Shown: one piece after another, positions 19,270-27,370 of the stretch
Layout of the letters: every line of letters begins with the position of its first letter
Position numbering within the stretch: position 1 is the first letter of the stretch
Origin: Flavobacterium galactosidilyticum
GTDB lineage: Bacteria > Bacteroidota > Bacteroidia > Flavobacteriales > Flavobacteriaceae
NCBI RefSeq assembly: GCF_020911945.1
Contig: NZ_CP087135.1
Location: 3,197,501-3,261,500, forward strand
Length of the DNA: 64,000 nucleotides
Reading direction: 5' to 3'
The notes under the pieces: model-generated
The model's input: only the letters and a program-made list of their open reading frames with translations
What the model was told of the DNA's origin: nothing
Database searches by the model: none
Made by a program: the position numbers and the translations under genes

Positions 19270-20385
19270 ATGGTTGAGAAAAACTTATCACAATTATTAG
19301 CTAAAATTACTTCCACAATTAAAGTTTATGAAAAACATGCTGAACTTTCTGGAGAAAATTTCAATATTTTCTCCATAATGGGAATGGAATCTGATGAAGT
19401 TCGAACACATTCTGCCGTAATTGGAGAGTTGTTAAATCCAAAAGGAAGTCATTCATTAGGAAGTAAACCTTTGGAATTGTTTTTAAATCAAATTTCATTT
19501 TTGCAAAATTTAATTTTAGATTGTAATTCATCAATTTGTCAGAAAGAAGTACATATTGGAAAAATTAATGAGGATAAAACAGAAGGAGGAAGGATTGATC
19601 TAATTGTAAAAGATAATGGAGGTGTAAAATTGGTGATTGAAAATAAAATTTATGCCGCTGAACAAAAAAATCAATTAAAGAGGTATAAAGAAAAATACAC
19701 TAATGCAAAAGTTCTGTATTTAACTTTAGATGGATTGGATAGTAAAGGGGATTTTAATGAATATGATATAATTTCTTATCAAAATCATATTTTAAATTGG
19801 ATTGAAGCTTGTGCAAAAGAAGCTTTTGATAAACCAATGGTGAGAGAAGTTTTAAACCAATATGCATATTTAATAAGAAAGTTAACGAATCAATCAACTA
19901 ATGTGGAAATGAAAGATGAAATACAAAAGATAATTAAAGATTACTATACAGAGTCTGCCGAAATTTATAAAAATTTTGTCGATGTAAGGAATAGCTTTGT
20001 TAAAGAAGCTTTTGATGAAATTAAAAACAGAGGAAATCTTCTTGGCAAGTGGAATATTGAATTTGATATATTAAATATTTGGAGTTCTAATACTTCACAA
20101 GCTTTACTTTTTTCTGATATAAAAGATTCTACAAATTTTTATTATTTGAGATACGAATATTCATCTTCAAAATTATTTTTAGGAATCGTCCCAAGAACAT
20201 TAAAGAAAAGCGGTAAACGTTCGATTCAAAGAGAAGAAATACGTTTTTTAAATGACGTTGACTTTGTTACAGAATATTTAAATTTAAAGATGAAAGCTAT
20301 AGATAATGTTATTAAAGTCATACAGAATTATATCGAAAATAATATATCAACATATAGTCCTCATCATATAAACGAGAAAGAATGA
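19270..20385 (+). CDS. PD-(D/E)XK nuclease superfamily protein (PDDEXK_4-like)
   Basis: A 371-residue cytoplasmic protein. The N-terminal half carries the fold's active-site series: E43/H47 in SDEVRTHSAVIGELLNP, D110 in GGRIDLIV and E124-N-K126 in KLVIENKI. AAEQKNQLKRY (129-139) follows, a Q-x(3-5)-Y pattern common after the ExK motif. This predicts a metal-dependent nuclease, and all core residues look intact. The C-terminal half (about 200-371) is helical then beta-rich, with no domain I can name. It sits between the repeat protein and a secreted protein, overlapping the latter by ATGA. A role in defence or element maintenance is inference from context. Confidence 0.8.
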   Translation: MVEKNLSQLLAKITSTIKVYEKHAELSGENFNIFSIMGMESDEVRTHSAVIGELLNPKGSHSLGSKPLELFLNQISFLQNLILDCNSSICQKEVHIGKINEDKTEGGRIDLIVKDNGGVKLVIENKIYAAEQKNQLKRYKEKYTNAKVLYLTLDGLDSKGDFNEYDIISYQNHILNWIEACAKEAFDKPMVREVLNQYAYLIRKLTNQSTNVEMKDEIQKIIKDYYTESAEIYKNFVDVRNSFVKEAFDEIKNRGNLLGKWNIEFDILNIWSSNTSQALLFSDIKDSTNFYYLRYEYSSSKLFLGIVPRTLKKSGKRSIQREEIRFLNDVDFVTEYLNLKMKAIDNVIKVIQNYIENNISTYSPHHINEKE

Positions 20386-21734
20386 AAAAAATATTTACAA
20401 TAATTGCAATTACGATATCTGCCTTAGGGAACGCACAAATTGAAGAAGCTATAGAAAAAATTACATTTAACAAAGAATATTTAGTTGATTTTAAAAGCAA
20501 AGAATTAGCAGTTACTAAAGACACCACAATTGTTAAATTGTCAAAGACACCAGAAATAACGAGTTTAGAATTACAATTATCACGTATAGAAGAGTCAATA
20601 AATAAGCCGTTTGACTTTAAACAATATATGAAAAATGGAGAGCTTAAAATTCCTCTACCTCAATTTAGGCGACCTTACTATTCTGAAAAAACAATTTACA
20701 AGGCTAAATATGATTTTTCAAAGTATAGGGATTCACTAAAAACACAAGTTATAAGCAAACTAAATAAATATTTGGAAGATCGAAAAAATAATTCATACTT
20801 AATAGTTTCGGTTGAGAACGATCTTTCACAAATTGGTTTTACATTCAGTAGTACAACTACTCAACGCTCAAGGAGTAGTACTTCATACACAGCTGGATTT
20901 ACATCCTATAAAGTGGTTGTAGAGTCATCAAAATTTTCAAGTGACAAACCAAGCAAAAAAGAAGTTCAAGATTTAATAACTCAATTAACTGAATATCAAA
21001 TTGAATATCCAGTTAAATTAATAGAACCTACTGCTACTGAAATTGAATATACTAATATCAAGTCTAAACTAGAAAAAGAAATAGCAAAAAATTCACGTAA
21101 TGTAATTGATCAAGTGATTGATAAGTCTTTCAATATAGAAACACTATATGGAAAAACATTTGTATATGCATATCTTGATCCCTATAAAATTTACGACAAA
21201 TCAAATGGAAAAAGTTTAAAATTAACTGAATCAGCAATAGTACTCAATAGGCATATGAATCAGCATAGAGTAGCTGCGGATATTGAAAAAGCAAAATCTC
21301 TTGGTTATAATATACAAGGGAATACAATTGTTTCAAAATCAGGACGTGTTTACAATTTAGTAATGAATTCATTAAATTATTTAATTGAGAATCCTGACTA
21401 TTTCAGTAAAATTGATTTGGCAGTTAAAAATTATTTTGATAAAAAGAAAACTGCAAATAGCTATAATACCCAATTTGAGAAATATATTAGACTTTACAGA
21501 ATAAATATTTTGAGAGGAATGAATAAAGCTGATATCAACGCTTGGCATACACTAACATTAAAAGCAAGAAAATTACAATTTGAAATTGGAAAATTAAAAG
21601 AAGAATTGTTTCAGAGTTATGGACTAATTTATCCAAGGTCAACCCCAGAACATGACAATATTGATACTACTTATGTTGATATTTTTTTATCAAATGTATT
21701 GTATTCATTGAATGCATTATCAATTCAGGAATAA
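20382..21734 (+). CDS. Secreted protein of unknown function, third cargo gene
   Basis: A 450-residue protein with a clear signal peptide (MKKIFTIIAITISALGNAQ, cleavage after about 19). The mature part is lysine-rich. It has a beta-rich stretch at about 140-185 containing a Ser/Thr/Arg-rich run (FSSTTTQRSRSSTSYT), followed by helical segments. There is no lipobox, no late membrane segment and no C-terminal sorting domain. No family was recognised. The start overlaps the nuclease stop (ATGA), so it is translationally coupled. An exported product behind a nuclease gene is an odd pairing. Confidence 0.75.
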   Translation: MKKIFTIIAITISALGNAQIEEAIEKITFNKEYLVDFKSKELAVTKDTTIVKLSKTPEITSLELQLSRIEESINKPFDFKQYMKNGELKIPLPQFRRPYYSEKTIYKAKYDFSKYRDSLKTQVISKLNKYLEDRKNNSYLIVSVENDLSQIGFTFSSTTTQRSRSSTSYTAGFTSYKVVVESSKFSSDKPSKKEVQDLITQLTEYQIEYPVKLIEPTATEIEYTNIKSKLEKEIAKNSRNVIDQVIDKSFNIETLYGKTFVYAYLDPYKIYDKSNGKSLKLTESAIVLNRHMNQHRVAADIEKAKSLGYNIQGNTIVSKSGRVYNLVMNSLNYLIENPDYFSKIDLAVKNYFDKKKTANSYNTQFEKYIRLYRINILRGMNKADINAWHTLTLKARKLQFEIGKLKEELFQSYGLIYPRSTPEHDNIDTTYVDIFLSNVLYSLNALSIQE

Positions 21735-21792
21735 GAACATAGTGTACTTTAATAACTAGATGGCTCGGATTTATAGTATGTAGACAAACGTT

Positions 21793-21812
21793 AGCGCAGG
21801 CATTTGCCTGTG
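21793..21812. repeat. Small GC-rich hairpin after the cargo operon
   Basis: GCGCAGGC-ATTT-GCCTGTGC, one G-U pair. It is preceded by GACAAACGTT, a 10-base word that also occurs at about 15768-15777. It could be part of a recombination site or simply a stem; there is no T-tract. Confidence 0.5.
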
Positions 21813-21835
21813 CCCACAAAGAGTAGCAAATACAA

Positions 21836-21874
21836 TAAAAAAAGTTGTAGTCAAAAAAAGCTACAACTTTTTTG
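21836..21874. terminator. Terminator of the cargo operon
   Basis: Stem AAAAAAAGTTGTAG paired with CTACAACTTTTTT around a 10-base loop, with T-runs on both strands. Confidence 0.85.
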
Positions 21875-21957
21875 TTTATTTTTAAAATAAAAAACATTTA
21901 GAAATCAAGTCGTATTAAGTCTTAATTTTCTTAATACCTAAATGATTCAAAACGAGA

Positions 21958-21979
21958 TTTTATATTTTACAATTTGAAA
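21958..21979. other. Putative attR (22-bp direct repeat)
   Basis: Partner of 17379-17400, same orientation, one mismatch. It abuts the right arm of the split palindrome. Confidence 0.65.
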
Positions 21980-21999
21980 ATTGGTGAATTGGTGGCTAA
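21977..21999. repeat. Right arm of the split palindrome
   Basis: AAAATTGGTGAATTGGTGG followed by CTAA is the reverse complement (one mismatch) of 17360-17382. It lies 11 bases before the cobB start. Confidence 0.75.
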
Positions 22000-22009
22000 A
22001 AATATAAAC

Positions 22010-22702
22010 ATGAAAAAGAAATTAGTAGTTTTAACGGGCGCGGGAATCAGTGCAGAAAGTGGCATAAAAACTTTTCGAGACGGCGACGGACTTTGGGAAG
22101 GTCATAACGTGATGGATGTAGCTACGCCTGAAGGTTGGCATAAAAATCCAGCTTTAGTACTTGATTTTTATAACCAGAGAAGAAGACAACTTAAAGAGGC
22201 CAAACCCAATTTAGGACATGAAATTCTGGCTGAATTAGAAAAAGATTTCGAGGTGCATATTATCACACAAAATGTTGATGATTTACACGAACGAGCTGGT
22301 AGCACGAATGTTTTGCACCTACATGGCGAATTATTAAAAGTGCGTAGTGTACGTAATCTGAATCATATTTTAGATTGGCAGGAAGATTTGAACTTTGGAG
22401 ATCTTGACGACGAAAACAATCAGTTGCGACCTCACATTGTTTGGTTTGGAGAGGAAGTTCCTGCGCTTGACCAAGCGATACAAATTACAGAAACTGCTGA
22501 TTATTTTGCTGTTATTGGAACGTCACTACAAGTATATCCTGCAGCTGGATTAATTGATTTTACCTCTAGAGAAACACCGCTTTTTTACATTGACCCAAAA
22601 CCTATAAAAATTCCAAATCTTAGAAATCCATTAGAAATCATTCCAGAAGTGGCCTCCAAAGGTGTTGAAATCATGAGAAATAAGTTGCTTTCATTTCTAT
22701 AA
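22010..22702 (+). CDS. cobB: Sirtuin-type NAD-dependent deacylase without zinc cysteines
   Basis: The ATG at 22010 gives 231 residues; an upstream in-frame TTG falls inside the repeat arm and is rejected. Sirtuin motifs are GAGISAESGIKTFR (10-23), TQNVDDLHERAGS (86-98) and the catalytic H105 in LHLHGEL. Y54-N-Q-R57 is the YxxR signature of class III enzymes, which prefer succinyl or malonyl lysine. The whole protein contains no cysteine, so the usual Cys4 zinc site is absent; its place is taken by a short acidic loop (about 118-138). It uses NAD+ to remove acyl groups from lysines in the cytoplasm. The split palindrome sits directly upstream. Confidence 0.88.
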   Translation: MKKKLVVLTGAGISAESGIKTFRDGDGLWEGHNVMDVATPEGWHKNPALVLDFYNQRRRQLKEAKPNLGHEILAELEKDFEVHIITQNVDDLHERAGSTNVLHLHGELLKVRSVRNLNHILDWQEDLNFGDLDDENNQLRPHIVWFGEEVPALDQAIQITETADYFAVIGTSLQVYPAAGLIDFTSRETPLFYIDPKPIKIPNLRNPLEIIPEVASKGVEIMRNKLLSFL

Positions 22703-22780
22703 AACAAAAAAAAAGGATAAAGAAGTGTTTTTATCCAGTTCAAATATCATAAATCGTACTACTAATTTCTAATATCTGCT

Positions 22781-22788
22781 TATATTTG
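22781..22788 (+). promoter_or_regulatory. -7 box of purB
   Basis: TATATTTG is an exact TAnnTTTG match 25 bases before the ATG. The -33 is not obvious. Confidence 0.55.
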
Positions 22789-22813
22789 CGACTTTCGAAC
22801 AAACAACTAAACA

Positions 22814-24160
22814 ATGACTACTTTAAACGAATTGAATGCTATATCGCCAATAGATGGTAGATATAGAAACAAGACTATTTCGCTGGCTCCATTTTTCTCA
22901 GAAGAAGCCTTAATCAAATACCGCGTATTGGTTGAAATTGAATATTTTATTGCTTTGTGCGAAGTGCCTTTGCCACAACTAAAAGACGTAAACCCAAATT
23001 TATTTGAAAGCTTACGTGACATTTATAAAAACTTTTCTACTGAAGATGCGCTGTGGATCAAGGAAACCGAGAAAGTAACAAACCACGATGTAAAAGCAGT
23101 AGAATATTTCATCAAAGATGCTTTTGAGAAATTAGGTTTGTCCCAATATAAAGAATTCATCCATTTTGGATTGACTTCTCAAGATATTAATAACACGGCG
23201 ATTCCACTTTCTACAAAAGAAGCTTTTGAAAAAGTATATATGCCTTCATTGATTACTTTGACTTCTAAATTAAAAGATTTAAGTGTCGAATGGAAGGACA
23301 TTCCAATGCTTGCTCGTACGCACGGACAACCAGCTTCTCCTACTCGTTTGGGTAAAGAAATTGGTGTTTTTGTAGAGCGTCTAGAAGAGCAAATGCGTTT
23401 GTTGTTTAATATTCCTTTTGCAGCTAAATTTGGTGGAGCAACTGGAAATTACAATGCACATCATGTAGCGTATCCTCAAATTGACTGGAGAAAATTTGGT
23501 GGGAAATTTGTGGAAGAGAATCTTGGTTTACACCACTCCTTCCCTACTACACAAATTGAACATTACGATCACTTTGCAGCATTTTTTGATGCATTAAAAA
23601 GAATCAACACGATCATTATCGATTTAGACAGAGATATTTGGACGTATGTTTCTATGGAATATTTCAAACAAAAAATCAAAGCAGGAGAAATAGGATCTTC
23701 GGCAATGCCACATAAAGTAAATCCAATTGATTTTGAAAATTCAGAAGGGAATTTAGGAATTGCAAATGCTATTTTCGAACATTTATCTGCTAAATTACCG
23801 ATATCAAGATTACAACGCGATTTAACGGATAGTACAGTTTTAAGAAACATTGGAGTTCCAATTGGTCACACGATAATCGCATTTGAAGCGACTTTGAAAG
23901 GATTAAACAAATTATTACTAAACGAATCTAAATTTCACGAAGATTTAGAGAAAAACTGGGCAGTTGTAGCTGAAGCTATTCAAACGATATTGCGTAGAGA
24001 AGCGTATCCAAATCCTTATGAAGCACTGAAAGGATTAACTAGAACCAATGAGGCGATTGACAAAAAAGCAATTCATGGTTTTATAGCAACACTTGATGTT
24101 TCAGCAGAAATAAAAGCAGAATTAATGCAAATAACGCCAAGCAATTTCTTGGGAATCTAA
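22814..24160 (+). CDS. purB: Adenylosuccinate lyase
   Basis: Purine biosynthesis enzyme that removes fumarate from SAICAR and from adenylosuccinate. It has 448 residues, the normal length. The fumarase/aspartase-superfamily signature GSSAMPHKVNPIDFENSEGN is intact, and ARTHGQPASPTRLGKE (with the catalytic His) and HFGLTSQDINNTA are present. It is monocistronic, with its own -7 box and a hairpin terminator. Confidence 0.96.
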   Translation: MTTLNELNAISPIDGRYRNKTISLAPFFSEEALIKYRVLVEIEYFIALCEVPLPQLKDVNPNLFESLRDIYKNFSTEDALWIKETEKVTNHDVKAVEYFIKDAFEKLGLSQYKEFIHFGLTSQDINNTAIPLSTKEAFEKVYMPSLITLTSKLKDLSVEWKDIPMLARTHGQPASPTRLGKEIGVFVERLEEQMRLLFNIPFAAKFGGATGNYNAHHVAYPQIDWRKFGGKFVEENLGLHHSFPTTQIEHYDHFAAFFDALKRINTIIIDLDRDIWTYVSMEYFKQKIKAGEIGSSAMPHKVNPIDFENSEGNLGIANAIFEHLSAKLPISRLQRDLTDSTVLRNIGVPIGHTIIAFEATLKGLNKLLLNESKFHEDLEKNWAVVAEAIQTILRREAYPNPYEALKGLTRTNEAIDKKAIHGFIATLDVSAEIKAELMQITPSNFLGI

Positions 24161-24185
24161 GACTTATAAAATCATTAGAATCATC

Positions 24186-24232
24186 AATTCCCATTAAAAA
24201 GAGAAAAACACTTCTTTTTAATGGGAATTTTT
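24186..24232. terminator. Terminator of purB
   Basis: Stem AATTCCCATTAAAAAG paired with CTTTTTAATGGGAATT around a 12-base loop, followed by TTT. Confidence 0.88.
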
Positions 24233-24337
24233 CGTTTAAATCAATTCATAAAAAGTCATTTTAACAAAAAACACTATCATTAAAAAAATATTTTATATAC
24301 CTTACCACAATACAAAAAACAATTATAACACGAATAA

Positions 24338-26581
24338 ATGCCCATGAATACCGAGGAAACAGTAGCGAACGTATCGCTACATTTACAACCCTTAATTAGT
24401 GATTTAGGATTGATATTAATGACGGCTGCAGTTGCAGTTTTATTATCTAAAAAAATTAAACAACCGCTAGTTCTTGGTTATTTAATTGCTGGTTTTTTGG
24501 CAGGACCACATTTTGTATTTTTCCCTACTGTAAAAGAAGTTAGCAGCGTAGAAGTTTGGGCAGAGATTGGAGTAATTTTTCTCTTATTCAGTTTAGGACT
24601 GGAATTTAGCTTTAAAAAGTTAATGAAAGTAGGCGGAAGCGCCTCAATTACTGCTATTACACAAATAATTTCCATGATTGTCATAGGTTATATGGTAGGT
24701 CAATGGATTGGTTGGAACTCTATGGATAGCGTGTTTTTAGGAGTTATTCTCTCAGTTTCGTCAACCACTATCATTCTCAAAACGTTCGACGAATTAGGTG
24801 TAAAAACTCAAAAATTTGCAGGAATTGTTATTGGTTCCTTAATTGTTCAGGATATTGTTGCGATTTTAATGATGGTATTATTATCAACCATTGCCGTGAG
24901 CCAGCAGTTTTCAGGAAGTGAATTGATGTTATCCGTTTTAAAACTGATATTTTTCTTGACAATTTGGTTTGTTGGCGGAATCTTTTTTATTCCAACATTA
25001 CTAAAAAAGGCTAAGAATATATTAACTGACGAAATGCTATTGATCATCTCGCTTGCCTTGTGCTTGATGATGGTTATTCTAGCTGCTAATGTTGGATTTT
25101 CTCCCGCATTAGGTGCTTTTATTATGGGATCTATCATTGCCGAAACTACACAGGCAGAACATATTGAACATCTAGTTAAACCGGTAAAAGATCTTTTTGG
25201 AGCAGTATTTTTTGTTTCTGTTGGTATGTTAATTAATCCAGAAACGTTGTATGAATATGCTTTACCTGTGGCTATTTTAACCTTAGTGGTTATTATTTGT
25301 CAATCTATAAGTTCTACAATAGGTGCGTTACTATCCGGATTACCCTTAAAACAATCCGTACAGACAGGAATGAGTTTATCGCAAATAGGGGAATTCTCCT
25401 TCATTATTGCAACATTAGGAATGTCTTTAAATGTCACCAGTGATTTCCTTTATCCTATTGTAGTAGCGGTCTCAGCGGTGACGACTTTTACTACTCCTTT
25501 TATGATAAAATTTGCTACTCCATTTTCTGAATTTTTGGAAGACAAATTACCTAGAAGATGGATTAAAAGAATTGAACGTTATAGTGCCAATGCACAATCA
25601 ATCAAGTTAGTGACAAATTGGCAAATAGTAGTTCGGGCTTTTTTGACTCAAGTAATTATTCATTCCGTAATTATTGTAGCTATTATTCTACTATCATCTA
25701 AATATATTTTACCCTTAGTACAAGATCTAAAATTTGGAAATCTCTTTGGCGCATTAATAACATTAGTGATAATATCACCATTTTTATGGGCTCTTTCATT
25801 GCGACGTGTTGCTGTTAAAGAAGTGGCAATTTTAAGAGAGGAGCGTAAATATCGTGGCCCTATTCTCATGATGGTTTTACTGCGAATGGTTTTAACCCTT
25901 TTTTATATTGGTTTTTTACTAAATATCTTTTTCTCACCAGGAATCGCCTTTATAGCGCTGATTTTTGCTGTCGTTGTATATTTTGTTTTTCCAAAAAAAT
26001 TAAATGCACAGTATGACAAAATTGAAGATCACTTTTTGAGAAATTTAAATGCAAGAGAAGTCAAGAAGATTGTCAGAAGCAGAAGTGATTTAACACCTTG
26101 GGACGGACACATGTCCACATTTACAATTGCACCAACTTCAAATGTAGTTGGCAAGACATTAAACGAATTAAAAATACGTGAACTATTAGGAGTTAATATC
26201 GCCTTTATCAAAAGAGGAGACTTTACTATAAATATCCCCACTAAAAATGAACGTTTGTTCCCAGGAGATGAGATTTGTATCATTGGTACAGATAATCAAG
26301 TCAACCAGTTTAAAGGGTATTTACATCAAAATGAAATTGAAATTCCAGAAATCATTGTATCTGATATTATCTTAAAACAATTAGAACTAAAGGAAGAGGA
26401 ATTCATTGGCAAAAATATTCGTGAATCACAACTTCGTGAAAAAACTAATGCCTTAATTGTAGGAATAGAACGAAGTGGAAAGCGAATTCTTAACCCAGAA
26501 TCAACAATGATTTTGGAGAAAAATGACATTCTATGGGTTGTGGGAAGTAAAAGTTTATTAAAAGCATTTTTCAAGAATTAA
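24338..26581 (+). CDS. CPA2-family cation:proton antiporter with two TrkA-C domains
   Basis: A 747-residue inner-membrane protein. The first 385 residues form a Na+/H+ exchanger-type membrane domain (GYLIAGFLAGPHF, FLLFSLGLEFSF, GAFIMGSIIAETTQAEHIE). About four further membrane segments lie at 430-560. The cytoplasmic tail has two TrkA-C (RCK_C) ligand-binding domains (about 590-665 and 670-747: VGKTLNELKIRELLGVNIAFIKRG and IGKNIRESQLREKTNALIVGIERSG). There is no TrkA-N NAD domain, unlike the second antiporter downstream. The probable role is K+ or Na+/H+ exchange for ion and pH balance; the ion cannot be read from sequence. An ATG two codons later is an alternative start. Confidence 0.88.
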   Translation: MPMNTEETVANVSLHLQPLISDLGLILMTAAVAVLLSKKIKQPLVLGYLIAGFLAGPHFVFFPTVKEVSSVEVWAEIGVIFLLFSLGLEFSFKKLMKVGGSASITAITQIISMIVIGYMVGQWIGWNSMDSVFLGVILSVSSTTIILKTFDELGVKTQKFAGIVIGSLIVQDIVAILMMVLLSTIAVSQQFSGSELMLSVLKLIFFLTIWFVGGIFFIPTLLKKAKNILTDEMLLIISLALCLMMVILAANVGFSPALGAFIMGSIIAETTQAEHIEHLVKPVKDLFGAVFFVSVGMLINPETLYEYALPVAILTLVVIICQSISSTIGALLSGLPLKQSVQTGMSLSQIGEFSFIIATLGMSLNVTSDFLYPIVVAVSAVTTFTTPFMIKFATPFSEFLEDKLPRRWIKRIERYSANAQSIKLVTNWQIVVRAFLTQVIIHSVIIVAIILLSSKYILPLVQDLKFGNLFGALITLVIISPFLWALSLRRVAVKEVAILREERKYRGPILMMVLLRMVLTLFYIGFLLNIFFSPGIAFIALIFAVVVYFVFPKKLNAQYDKIEDHFLRNLNAREVKKIVRSRSDLTPWDGHMSTFTIAPTSNVVGKTLNELKIRELLGVNIAFIKRGDFTINIPTKNERLFPGDEICIIGTDNQVNQFKGYLHQNEIEIPEIIVSDIILKQLELKEEEFIGKNIRESQLREKTNALIVGIERSGKRILNPESTMILEKNDILWVVGSKSLLKAFFKN

Positions 26582-26600
26582 AGTTAAATACATTCTTTAC

Positions 26601-26641
26601 TAAATCCTTCTAAAAATATTTTTATTTTCTGGAAGGATTTA
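26601..26641 (+). terminator. Probable terminator after the antiporter
   Basis: Stem TAAATCCTTC paired with GAAGGATTTA, loop about 21 bases, followed after GTGG by five T residues. The long loop makes it weaker than the others. Confidence 0.6.
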
Positions 26642-26763
26642 GTGGTTTTTGAAACTAAAAATCAATCCTTTTTTTATACCTTTCAACAAATAAATCAATA
26701 AAAAACTACTGTATGTCATGCAATTACAACTTTAAAAAAAACAAATAGCAAAATCGTAAATTA

Positions 26764-27369
26764 ATGTCTAAGAATAAAATATTAATATTATTTTCTCATC
26801 CTCTATTCGAAAAATCCCACGCAAACAAGGCGCTGGTGGATAATATTCCCATATCAGAAAACATCACTTTTCATGATTTGTATGAAGAATACCCTGATTT
26901 TGACATTGATGTAAAGCGAGAACAGCTGTTATTAAGCAAACATGATATTATTATTTGGCACCATCCCATGTACTGGTATAGCTGTCCGCCACTTATGAAA
27001 CAATGGATCGACATGGTTTTAGAGCATAATTGGGCATATGGAAAAAAAGGGAAAGCATTAATAAACAAAATTATATTTCAAGTAATAACGACGGGAGGCG
27101 ATAAAGAAAATTATTGCGAAACAGGAAAGGATCGTTATAGCATTCTTGAACTACTAGAGCCTTTTAATCAAACTGCTAAAGTGTGTAATATGTTATACTT
27201 ACCACCATATGTCGTGCACGGAACACACAATATGACAGCAGAAGATTACGAGAAAAATGGCTTAATTTTCGGCTATTTCCTCGACTACTTGGAAAATATC
27301 AACTTAGACACAGATGAAATTTTGCAACACCATTATTTGAATGAATGGTTTGCTACAATAAAAGTTTAA
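26764..27369 (+). CDS. KefF/KefG-type NAD(P)H-dependent oxidoreductase
   Basis: 201 residues, flavodoxin-like NAD(P)H quinone reductase fold. It opens with ILILFSHPLFEKSHANKAL, the phosphate-binding first loop of the family, and has IIIWHHPMYWYSCPPLMKQWIDMVL, the FMN/quinone-site block. In E. coli KefF and KefG are the ancillary subunits needed for full activity of the KefC and KefB potassium efflux systems. Here the stop is one base from the start of a KefB/C-like antiporter, so the same partnership is very likely. Confidence 0.88.
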   Translation: MSKNKILILFSHPLFEKSHANKALVDNIPISENITFHDLYEEYPDFDIDVKREQLLLSKHDIIIWHHPMYWYSCPPLMKQWIDMVLEHNWAYGKKGKALINKIIFQVITTGGDKENYCETGKDRYSILELLEPFNQTAKVCNMLYLPPYVVHGTHNMTAEDYEKNGLIFGYFLDYLENINLDTDEILQHHYLNEWFATIKV

Positions 27370-27370
27370 T

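Noticed and set aside
18953..19291. Hydrophobic minus-strand ORF opposite the small repeat protein
   Set aside because: It mirrors the repeat gene exactly; the plus frame has the operon spacing and the repeat periodicity, so the minus frame is a shadow.
21790..21812. Possible integron attC site after the cargo operon
   Set aside because: A hairpin and an AACGTT word are present, but the R'' / L'' / L' / R' box order could not be shown and there is no integron integrase or cassette array.
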